From NCBI GenBank assembly GCA_910583795.1, contig CAJTZQ010000022.1, positions 1 through 49,105 of the forward strand: a stretch of DNA of 49,105 nucleotides, written 5' to 3'. Of the stretch, positions 7,879 through 15,033 are shown one piece after another. The position numbers and the translations under genes were made by a program. The stretch's first letter is position 1. Each line of letters begins with the position of its first letter. The stretch comes from an uncultured Muribaculaceae bacterium. GTDB taxonomy: Bacteria > Bacteroidota > Bacteroidia > Bacteroidales > Muribaculaceae. The notes beneath the pieces were generated by a model, which saw only the letters and a program-made list of their open reading frames with translations, did no database searches and had not been told where the DNA came from.

Positions 7879-10854
7879 ATGGTCAACGTAGACGATTCCC
7901 TCCTTTCGCGCCTTTATCTTAAAGACACTGCGTTTCAGCAGCTGATGCAGAAGCGTATCTTTAACGTGCTTTTGATAGCCACCCCTTATGATGCGTTTAT
8001 GATGGAGGAAGACGGCAGGGTGGAGGAGCAGGTCTATTTTGAATATGTATCGCTTAATCTTTCATCGCCTCCACGATTTGTGAAGGCGGCAAACTATTCC
8101 GAGGCATACGAGGAGCTTTCCAAGAAGAGTTTCGATCTTATTATCGCCATGCCCGGGGTCGATGTGAGCGAGACATTTCGTGAGGCAAGAAAGATCGATG
8201 AACTTTATCCGTCTATTCCGTTTGTCGTTCTCACCCCCTTCTCCAAGGAGGTGAGACGTCGTATCGCCAATGAAGACCTTGCCGGAGTTGACTATGTGTT
8301 TTCCTGGCTTGGGAACGTAGACCTCATTCTTGCCATCATCAAGCTTATCGAAGACCGCATGAATGCGGAAAACGATATACTTGAAGTCGGGGTTCAGGCG
8401 ATAATTTTGGTTGAGGATTCAATACGTTTCTATTCAGCCGTGCTGCCCCATCTTTTCAAGTATCTTCTTAAGCAGTCAATGGAGTTCTCCACGGAGGCGC
8501 TCAACGAGCATGAGAGAATGCTTCGGATGAGAGGACGTCCGAAGGTGCTTTTCGCAAGAGATTATGAGGAGGCTGTGGCTCTCTATGACAAATACGGGGA
8601 GCAGATTCTCGGCGTCATTTCCGACGTGAGGTTCCCGCTGTGCGGTAAAAAGGATCCGGATGCGGGCATAAAGTTCGCGGAATATGTGCGTGAACGTTGT
8701 CCGGTGATGCCGATAATAATGGAGAGTCAGGAGAGCGAGAACAGGAGCAAGGCTGAAAGCCGCGGGTATGTTTTCCTCGACAAAAACTCGAAGACGCTCC
8801 CCCAGGATCTGAGAGACGCTGTAGGCACACATTTCGGATTCGGAGATTTTATTGTGAAAGACCCGAGTTCTGGCATGGAGATAATGAGGATCCGCGATCT
8901 TAAAGGGCTTCAGACAAACGTATTCAATATCCCTTCTGATTCCCTTTTCTATCATTGCAGCAGTAATGACGTGTCGCGCTGGCTTTATTCGCGCGCACTC
9001 TTCCCCATCGCGGAGGTAGTGAAGAATTTCCGTTTCACTAAAATGGATGAGGCACCGGTTGTGCGCAAGCTTCTGTTCGAATGTATTGTGAAATACAGGA
9101 GAATGAAAAACCGTGGAGTGGTGGCGATATTCCGTCAAGACCGGTTTGACTTTTACAGTAATTTTGCGCGCATAGGGGAAGGTTCGCTCGGAGGTAAGGG
9201 ACGTGGTCTTGCATTTATCGACCAGATAATAAAGCGTAATCCGGTGTGTGATGATTTCCAGGGAGTGGAGATCAAGATTCCGCGCACCGTTGTGTTGTGT
9301 ACCGACATATTCGACCAGTTCATGGAGATGAACGGTCTTTATCCAATAGCATTGTCAGATCTTCCTGACGATGAGATTTTGAGGCATTTTCTCAACGCAA
9401 GATTGCCTGAGCGCCTGATAAGTGACTTCCTTGCCCTGTTTGACGTGATAGACAAACCTTTGGCAGTGAGAAGCTCTTCCTTGCTTGAAGACTCCCACTA
9501 TCAGCCCTTCGCGGGAATATATTCCACCTACATGATTCCGCACCTCGATGATAAGCATGTGAGCCTGCGGATGTTGTGTGACGCGGTGAAGAGTGTCTAC
9601 GCATCGGTGTTTTTTGCCGATTCCAAGGCTTATATGAACGCCACGAGCAATGTGATCGATCAGGAGAAGATGGCTATTATCCTTCAGGAGGTGGTGGGCG
9701 AGATGCACGGAGACTACTACTATCCAAGTTTCTCGGGTGTAGGGCGTTCTCTGAACTATTATCCCATCAACGAGGAGGTGGCTGAAGACGGGGTCGTGGA
9801 AGTGGCGGCTGGTCTTGGAAAATATATTGTCGACGGAGGCATGGCACTCCGCTTCTCACCCAAACATCCCGACCATGTGTTGCAGACCTCGACTGTAGAG
9901 CTTGCACTCCGCGACACGCAGACCAATCTTTACGCCCTCTCCCAGAATGCTCCGGACAGCAAGGATTTCAAGACAGACGACGGTTTCAATATCGTGAAGC
10001 TCCCCGTGGCTGACGCCTTCAAGACCGGTGCATTGAAATATCTCGTCTCTACATTTGATTTCAACGACCGGATGATACGCGACTCCGCGATGGGCAACGG
10101 AAGAAAACTGGTGACATTTGCAAACGTTTTGCGTCAGAGGGTATTCCCTTTGGCGGATGCGGTCGATTTCATGCTCTCCACCGGGCAGTATGAGATGGGA
10201 CGCCCTGTGGAGATAGAATTTGCCGGTGTGATCGAGAAGAATGCAATGTCGTCAGAGCGGAAGGGCACGATTTATTGGCTTCAGATCCGTCCTATCGTCG
10301 ACAAGAAAGAGATGCTTGATGACTCCATCCTTGACGTCGATGACAGTGAATTGATTCTACGTTCCGAGTCTGCTCTCGGACATGGAGTGATGGAAGGTGT
10401 GCGATATGTGGTGTATGTCAAGCCGAAATCGTTTAACAGTAGCCGAAATCCTGAAGTGGCCCGCGAGATCGAGAAGATCAACAGGAATTTCATTGATAAA
10501 GGCGAACCATATATACTGATCGGTCCGGGAAGATGGGGGTCGTCTGACCATGCGTTGGGAGTCCCTGTGCGCTGGCCCCAGATTGCAGGGGCGCGCCTTA
10601 TAGTTGAGTCTGCGCTTCCCGGTTATCATATAGAGCCATCTCAGGGCACCCATTTTTTCCAGAATCTCACCTCTTTCGGGGTAGGATATTTTACGGTAGA
10701 CCCTGTGCATAATAAAGGTTTTTATGATTCCGACTATCTTGATTCTCTTCCGGCGGTGTATGAAAGCGATGCAATAAGGATTGTCGAGTTTAAAGATCCG
10801 CTTACGATAGCCATCAACGGAAGGAAAGGGAAGGGAATCGTCAGGAAAGGGTGA
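7879..10854 (+). CDS. Receiver-like domains fused to a PEP/pyruvate-binding (PPDK N-terminal) domain
   Basis: A 991-residue protein of unusual composition. Residues 30-165 look like a degenerate receiver fold without an obvious phospho-acceptor. Residues 170-320 look like a canonical response-regulator receiver: LVEDS acidic pocket, a VISDVRFP acceptor Asp and a FLDKNS lysine. From about residue 420 to the end it resembles the ATP-grasp nucleotide-binding domain of pyruvate phosphate dikinase/PEP synthase, with GSLGGKGRG near 435 and RSSSLLEDS near 530. I do not see the phosphohistidine domain or the C-terminal PEP-binding barrel, so it is not a complete PEP synthase. It may be a phosphotransfer protein controlled by a two-component signal. 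It is 15 bases from hemD and overlaps a possible GTG start of the following coiled-coil gene. Confidence 0.8.
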   Translation: MVNVDDSLLSRLYLKDTAFQQLMQKRIFNVLLIATPYDAFMMEEDGRVEEQVYFEYVSLNLSSPPRFVKAANYSEAYEELSKKSFDLIIAMPGVDVSETFREARKIDELYPSIPFVVLTPFSKEVRRRIANEDLAGVDYVFSWLGNVDLILAIIKLIEDRMNAENDILEVGVQAIILVEDSIRFYSAVLPHLFKYLLKQSMEFSTEALNEHERMLRMRGRPKVLFARDYEEAVALYDKYGEQILGVISDVRFPLCGKKDPDAGIKFAEYVRERCPVMPIIMESQESENRSKAESRGYVFLDKNSKTLPQDLRDAVGTHFGFGDFIVKDPSSGMEIMRIRDLKGLQTNVFNIPSDSLFYHCSSNDVSRWLYSRALFPIAEVVKNFRFTKMDEAPVVRKLLFECIVKYRRMKNRGVVAIFRQDRFDFYSNFARIGEGSLGGKGRGLAFIDQIIKRNPVCDDFQGVEIKIPRTVVLCTDIFDQFMEMNGLYPIALSDLPDDEILRHFLNARLPERLISDFLALFDVIDKPLAVRSSSLLEDSHYQPFAGIYSTYMIPHLDDKHVSLRMLCDAVKSVYASVFFADSKAYMNATSNVIDQEKMAIILQEVVGEMHGDYYYPSFSGVGRSLNYYPINEEVAEDGVVEVAAGLGKYIVDGGMALRFSPKHPDHVLQTSTVELALRDTQTNLYALSQNAPDSKDFKTDDGFNIVKLPVADAFKTGALKYLVSTFDFNDRMIRDSAMGNGRKLVTFANVLRQRVFPLADAVDFMLSTGQYEMGRPVEIEFAGVIEKNAMSSERKGTIYWLQIRPIVDKKEMLDDSILDVDDSELILRSESALGHGVMEGVRYVVYVKPKSFNSSRNPEVAREIEKINRNFIDKGEPYILIGPGRWGSSDHALGVPVRWPQIAGARLIVESALPGYHIEPSQGTHFFQNLTSFGVGYFTVDPVHNKGFYDSDYLDSLPAVYESDAIRIVEFKDPLTIAINGRKGKGIVRKG

Positions 10855-10883
10855 CACATGATTCCTTGTCTTGTTTAAAAATT

Positions 10884-11588
10884 ATGGATGACGGATTGGA
10901 ATTTACCGATGAAAATTGGTCAGTGTGGCGGGTGTGGAGTCATCCGGCTGCCGCGCGGGATGTAATCGACGAATCAATTATCAATATAATGGGCCTCGAT
11001 AAGAATTTAAAGGAAACGATTGCCGCTTTGGAAGAGCAAAAGGCTATCTGTGAGAAATTATCGGGGGAGAATGAGAAACTTCGTGCCACCATCGATAAGA
11101 AGGATAGGGAGCTTTCCGGAGTTCGCGTTGATTTTGAAAAGGTAAAAGGGAAACTTGACGAGGCACTTGAGGAGCTTGCATTGTGTAAAAGTGTGGATGA
11201 GCAGCTTGCGGAAGTTAAGGCTGAGATAGATAAGGTAGAGGATACAAAAAACAGATACGAGAAACGTATCAATTATCTTGAACAATTGCTTCAAAGGGAA
11301 AGATCCTCGAAATCCGGTGTTACTGTTAAAGATGATGAGGCGCAATTCGATGAGTTGGAGGGGAATGAATACGTTCCTCTTCTCCACAGGATAGATATGA
11401 CCGTGGGACAGGAGGAACGAAATGATCTGTCAGCGAATAAAAAGTCTCCTCAGAGGGATAAGCCCGGGAAAAAAGCTTTGGAGCTGCAACGGAGTTACAA
11501 GGAAAAACGTGCCTTCGGACTACCGGAGAACTTCCCGGATTCTTCTGATTCCGACGAGTGGCTTATGGGATTGCCGGAAGGATTGTGA
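10884..11588 (+). CDS. Coiled-coil protein of unknown function
   Basis: A 234-residue acidic and lysine-rich cytoplasmic protein. Residues 30-150 are a long heptad-rich coiled coil (repeated KLxxxNEKLR and LEELxLCK patterns). The rest is low-complexity and charged, ending in a conserved-looking SDSDEWLMGLPEGL tail. The frame is also open upstream to a GTG at 10851 that overlaps the stop of the previous gene; I prefer the ATG at 10884 because it begins with MDDG and avoids the overlap, but translational coupling from the GTG is possible. I do not recognise the family. Location behind the receiver/PEP-binding fusion suggests it may be a partner, which is speculation. Confidence 0.65.
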   Translation: MDDGLEFTDENWSVWRVWSHPAAARDVIDESIINIMGLDKNLKETIAALEEQKAICEKLSGENEKLRATIDKKDRELSGVRVDFEKVKGKLDEALEELALCKSVDEQLAEVKAEIDKVEDTKNRYEKRINYLEQLLQRERSSKSGVTVKDDEAQFDELEGNEYVPLLHRIDMTVGQEERNDLSANKKSPQRDKPGKKALELQRSYKEKRAFGLPENFPDSSDSDEWLMGLPEGL

Positions 11589-11590
11589 AT

Positions 11591-11624
11591 CTTGAGTTTT
11601 GAGTTGCCAGTTTTGAGTTGTCAG
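11591..11624. repeat. Degenerate GAGTTTTGAGTTG gene-end repeat
   Basis: Two imperfect copies of TTTTGAGTTG-type words sit immediately after the stop of the coiled-coil gene. They belong to the same repeat family as the blocks near 31700, 36550 and 39111. Confidence 0.6.
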
Positions 11625-11632
11625 TCTGTTTA

Positions 11633-11664
11633 CTAAATTTTATGCCACCTCAAATTTAGTTTTT
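11633..11664 (+). terminator. Weak terminator-like hairpin between convergent genes
   Basis: CTAAATTT (11633-11640) pairs with AAATTTAG (11652-11659), followed by TTTTT. An alternative, mutually exclusive hairpin (CCTCAAA with TTTGAGG) overlaps it. The stem is AT-rich, so efficiency is doubtful. Confidence 0.4.
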
Positions 11665-11668
11665 GAGG

Positions 11669-13162
11669 TTACTCAAATTTTGAGAAGTCGGTGAGACGCA
11701 TGTCTCCGAGTTCCTGAAACGTCTGATGCATGGCGAATGCCGCCTTGAGGTTATGTGGCATGTGTCCTTGTCGGCATATTTTGAGGTAATCCCACATCAA
11801 CTGTTTGTAGTCGGGGTGCACACAGTTCTCGATGATTTCGCGTGCCCGCTGCATTGGCGCCTTGTTGCGGAGGTCGGCTACCCCCTGGTCTGTCACAATC
11901 ACCCTCACGTCGTGTTCATTATGATCTACATGTGTAACCATCGGCACGATAGTTGAGATGGCACCATCTTTCTGTATCGATGGAGTGAGGAATATGGAAA
12001 GCCATGCGTTGCGTGCAAAATCTCCTGAGCCACCTATGCCGTTCATCATGTATGTCCCGTTGACGTGTGTTGAGTTGACGTTGCCGTAGATGTCGCATTC
12101 AAGGGCAGTGTTCATTGCGATGAGTCCGAGACGGCGTACAAGTTCCGGATGGTTTGTAATTTCTCCGGGACGCATAATAATCTTGTCACGGTAGAAGTTT
12201 ACGTTGTCCATGAAATGGAGCATAGTCTTATCGGAGAAAGCGAGGGCACATGTCGAGGCGAATGTGCATTTACCGTTTTCCATAAGATCTGTTACGGCGT
12301 CCTGCACCACTTCGGTAAACATCTGGAAGTGGGGGATATCGTTGTTCTCATTGAGCCCGTATAGTGCGGCGTTTGCCACGTTTCCCACTCCGCTTTGGAT
12401 GGGAAGGAATTGTTTGGGTATTCTTCCCTTCTTTATTTCAGACGCGAGGAAAGCGGCTGCATTGTACCCGATGGCTCTGGTGGTGTCGTTGAGACGAGTG
12501 AAAGACTTCACACTCTCCGATTCGTTGGAAGGGACCACCCCTATAATTTTGGCGGGGTCTATTCTCAACACTTGTGAGCCTATTCTGTCGGTTGGCTTAT
12601 AGATTGGTATCTCGCGCCGGGCCGGTGGGTCGGCGGGCATATAAATGTCGTGAAACCCTCTGAAAGATGTCTGATAATAGGAGCAGTATTCAATAATCAC
12701 CTTTTTTGCAAGCTTCACGATGGTTGGGGCCATGCCGAGTCCGGCTCCAAGTACGAATTCGCCTGAGGGGCTCATTTCCGTCACTTCCACTATTGCCACA
12801 TCGATATCGCCTATGAAACCGTAGCGTATATCCTGACTCATGTGGCTGAGATGGGGGTCATAGAAATTAATAAGACCCTTGTTGACTGACTGACGTGTGG
12901 TAGGGTTTCCTTGATATGGAGCCCTGTTCCCTATGGCGTCTGCGTTTGAGAGCGCACCGTCGACAAATTCGTTTGTGGAGGCTCCGGTGTAGAGGTTTAT
13001 TTTGAACGGCTCCCCTTTTTTATGGAGAGCTGTTGCCATGTCGGCTATTGCGAGCGGTACTATCTTGGGCGTTCCTGAAGGCGTGAAGCCGGAAAGGGCG
13101 ACGTTATCGCCGTTTTTTATATGTGCCGCCGCCTCTTCTGCTGAAATAAATGGAATGCTCAT
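11669..13162 (-). CDS. Acetyl-CoA hydrolase/CoA-transferase family protein
   Basis: A 497-residue class I CoA-transferase of the acetyl-CoA hydrolase/succinyl-CoA:acetate CoA-transferase type. Such enzymes move CoA between acyl groups, for example during acetate, succinate or propionate metabolism in anaerobes. The family pattern QSGVGNVANAAL (oxyanion-loop region, near residue 270) and the downstream MFTEVVQDA segment with the likely catalytic glutamate are present, as is a GIGGSGDFARNA motif. The frame is open for 12 more codons, but I start at MSIPFISAEEAAAH (13162) because that is the normal N terminus. Its promoter would lie in the 67-base divergent gap with miaB. Substrate preference cannot be told from sequence. 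Confidence 0.87.
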   Translation of the reverse strand: MSIPFISAEEAAAHIKNGDNVALSGFTPSGTPKIVPLAIADMATALHKKGEPFKINLYTGASTNEFVDGALSNADAIGNRAPYQGNPTTRQSVNKGLINFYDPHLSHMSQDIRYGFIGDIDVAIVEVTEMSPSGEFVLGAGLGMAPTIVKLAKKVIIEYCSYYQTSFRGFHDIYMPADPPARREIPIYKPTDRIGSQVLRIDPAKIIGVVPSNESESVKSFTRLNDTTRAIGYNAAAFLASEIKKGRIPKQFLPIQSGVGNVANAALYGLNENNDIPHFQMFTEVVQDAVTDLMENGKCTFASTCALAFSDKTMLHFMDNVNFYRDKIIMRPGEITNHPELVRRLGLIAMNTALECDIYGNVNSTHVNGTYMMNGIGGSGDFARNAWLSIFLTPSIQKDGAISTIVPMVTHVDHNEHDVRVIVTDQGVADLRNKAPMQRAREIIENCVHPDYKQLMWDYLKICRQGHMPHNLKAAFAMHQTFQELGDMRLTDFSKFE

Positions 13163-13193
13163 TTGTAACCTAAAAATATTAATCGTAATTTTG
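13162..13193 (+). promoter_or_regulatory. Promoter for miaB
   Basis: TTTG at 13162-13165 and TAATTTTG at 13186-13193 are 20 bases apart, a full match to the Bacteroides consensus. Its upstream box overlaps the start codon of the divergent CoA-transferase gene. The predicted transcript would start about 30 bases before the miaB ATG at 13230. Confidence 0.8.
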
Positions 13194-13195
13194 CA

Positions 13196-13227
13196 CAAAA
13201 GTAACTATATTATTCCATTAATACGAA
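13196..13227 (-). promoter_or_regulatory. Possible promoter for the CoA-transferase gene
   Basis: On the minus strand TTCG (plus 13224-13227) precedes TACTTTTG (plus 13196-13203) with a 20-base spacer. The second box fits TAnnTTTG exactly and the first matches three of four bases. It lies beside the miaB promoter, so the divergent genes may compete for RNA polymerase. Confidence 0.5.
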
Positions 13228-13229
13228 TT

Positions 13230-14615
13230 ATGGAGCCATTTTTTTTACCGAACAGCAATAAAAACTGCACAGATTGCAAAAAAGTGCGCATAGAGACTTA
13301 TGGTTGTCAGATGAATGTGGCGGATTCGGAAGTGGTTGCAGCCATGATGGAAATGGCGGGTTATGACACTACCGAAAACGATCATGAGGCTGCCGCCGTG
13401 CTGCTCAACACTTGTTCGATCCGTGAAAATGCAGAACAGAAGATATATTCCCGCCTTGCATATTGGAACTCCCTTCGCAGGAAGTTAGGAAGAAATATAA
13501 TAATAGGTGTGATAGGATGCATGGCGGAAAGGCTAAAGCATCAGCTCATAGATGAATATGGGGTGGATGTGGTTGCCGGACCTGATTCTTATCTTGACCT
13601 CCCGAATCTGATAGCCGCTGCCGAGGCAGGCTCAAAGGCGATAAACATCGAGCTTTCCACTACGGAGACCTATCGCGATGTCTTGCCCCGCAGGTTAGGC
13701 TCTTCCCAGACGGGGGGATTCATATCGATCATGCGCGGATGCAACAATTTCTGTTCATATTGCATTGTGCCTTATACAAGAGGACGCGAGCGCAGCCGTG
13801 AGCCGCAGAGCATTCTCCGTGAGCTTGCCGACCTGCGTGCGAAGGGGTTCAAGGAGGTCACTTTATTAGGTCAGAATGTCGACAGCTATGATTATAAGGA
13901 CGAAGATGGGAATGAGACCCGTTTCCCGGCGCTTCTTGCCATGGTGGCGGAGGCAGCCCCGGATATGCGCGTGCGTTTCACCACTTCTCATCCCAAGGAT
14001 ATGTGTGACGCCACGATCGAGACCATGGCGAAATATCCTAACATAGCGCGCCATGTGCACCTCCCTGTTCAGAGCGGCAGCAATGCTGTGTTGAAGTTGA
14101 TGAACAGAAAATACACCCGTGAATGGTATCTCGACCGTGTGGCGGCAATCCGCAGGGTGATGCCTGATGCCGGTATTTCTACGGATCTTTTCACCGGTTT
14201 CCATAATGAAACGGAGGAGGATTTCCAGCAGACTCTCGACTTGATGCGTGAGGTAGGGTTTGACTCGGCGTTTATGTTTAAATATTCCGAGCGCCCCGGG
14301 ACATTCGCATCGAAACATCTTCCTGACAATGTGCCGGAAGAGGTAAAGATCGACCGTTTGAACAGGATGATAGCGCTTCAGAACGAATTGTCGGCTGAAA
14401 GCAACCGCAGGGACGTCGGCAAGGTGATGGAGGTTCTTGTGGAGGGACGGTCAAAGAGGAGTGCCGACGAGCATTTCGGACGCACATCGCAAAACAAGGT
14501 GGTGGTTTTCCCGAAAGGAGACACTAAGCCGGGCGATTTTGTCAAGGTGCGCATCCTCGATGCAAGCAGCGCGACCCTCCGCGGCGAGCTCTATCCAGTT
14601 GGCAATGAGCAATGA
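13230..14615 (+). CDS. miaB: tRNA-2-methylthio-N6-dimethylallyladenosine synthase MiaB
   Basis: A 461-residue radical-SAM methylthiotransferase that adds a methylthio group to i6A37 in tRNAs reading UNN codons. The N-terminal UPF0004 domain has the cluster cysteines (YGCQMN, NTCSIRE, IGCMAE), the radical-SAM CxxxCxxC motif is in RGCNNFCSYCIVPYTRG, and a C-terminal TRAM domain follows (GKVMEVLVEG to the end). The reading frame is open to 13002, but that extension runs antisense through the CoA-transferase gene and lies upstream of the promoter, so I start at MEPFF. The last four codons (GNEQ) and the stop come from a GCAATGAGCAATGA repeat block rather than from typical family sequence. Confidence 0.95.
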   Translation: MEPFFLPNSNKNCTDCKKVRIETYGCQMNVADSEVVAAMMEMAGYDTTENDHEAAAVLLNTCSIRENAEQKIYSRLAYWNSLRRKLGRNIIIGVIGCMAERLKHQLIDEYGVDVVAGPDSYLDLPNLIAAAEAGSKAINIELSTTETYRDVLPRRLGSSQTGGFISIMRGCNNFCSYCIVPYTRGRERSREPQSILRELADLRAKGFKEVTLLGQNVDSYDYKDEDGNETRFPALLAMVAEAAPDMRVRFTTSHPKDMCDATIETMAKYPNIARHVHLPVQSGSNAVLKLMNRKYTREWYLDRVAAIRRVMPDAGISTDLFTGFHNETEEDFQQTLDLMREVGFDSAFMFKYSERPGTFASKHLPDNVPEEVKIDRLNRMIALQNELSAESNRRDVGKVMEVLVEGRSKRSADEHFGRTSQNKVVVFPKGDTKPGDFVKVRILDASSATLRGELYPVGNEQ

Positions 14616-14651
14616 ACAATTAGTAATTAGCAATTAGCAATTAGTAATTGA
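14601..14651. repeat. AATTAGTAATTAGC repeat block overlapping the miaB stop
   Basis: Degenerate tandem words (GGCAATGAGCAATGAACAATTAGTAATTAGCAATTAG type). The block starts inside the miaB reading frame and supplies its final codons and stop. From here to the next gene at 15034 there is no coding sequence: only this block, a second block, a hairpin and AT-rich DNA with a short TACTACTAC run near 14960. Confidence 0.75.
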
Positions 14652-14770
14652 GACATAAGGACAAAAGGACATGCGAATAAAAAACATGTTCTTCTGTTCT
14701 TATGTTTATTTGATTGCTTTACCGTGGAAATGGATGTTCTTAGGTCTATTTTCATTGTGACTTTATGGAA

Positions 14771-14840
14771 TTAAATTACTAATTACTCATTACTCATTAC
14801 TAATTACTAATTGATCAAGGCTAATTGATCAAGGCTAATA
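14771..14840. repeat. TAATTACTCATTACT repeats and 14-bp tandem repeat
   Basis: About six degenerate 7-9 base words (AATTACTCATTACT) are the reverse-oriented relatives of the block at 14601. They are followed by two perfect copies of the 14-mer TTGATCAAGGCTAA. Confidence 0.75.
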
Positions 14841-14860
14841 GCCCAAGAGTAAAGTAAGAG

Positions 14861-14893
14861 AAGGTCAGTTGGCTTGTTGAGCCGGCTGACCTT
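14861..14893. terminator. Strong hairpin between convergent miaB and pilus operon
   Basis: A 14-bp stem with two G-T pairs (14861-14874 with 14880-14893) and a TGTTG loop. On the minus strand it is followed by CTCTTACTTTACTC, moderately T-rich. It is likely a terminator for the end of the pilus operon, or for both converging units; there is no clean T-run on either side. Confidence 0.55.
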
Positions 14894-15033
14894 CTTCAAT
14901 GGCAATCAATTGCTTCATTGGCAACAATGATCCTTCAATAAAAATGTTAAATGATTGTTATTACTACTACTACTTATAATACTATTGATTTTAGTTAAGC
15001 TTATTTCTTGATATAAAAATTATAGATAATTTA

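Noticed and set aside
13002..13229. Upstream extension of the miaB reading frame (76 codons)
   Set aside because: It runs antisense through the CoA-transferase gene, precedes the predicted promoter, and has no similarity to the normal MiaB N terminus, which begins at MEPFF.
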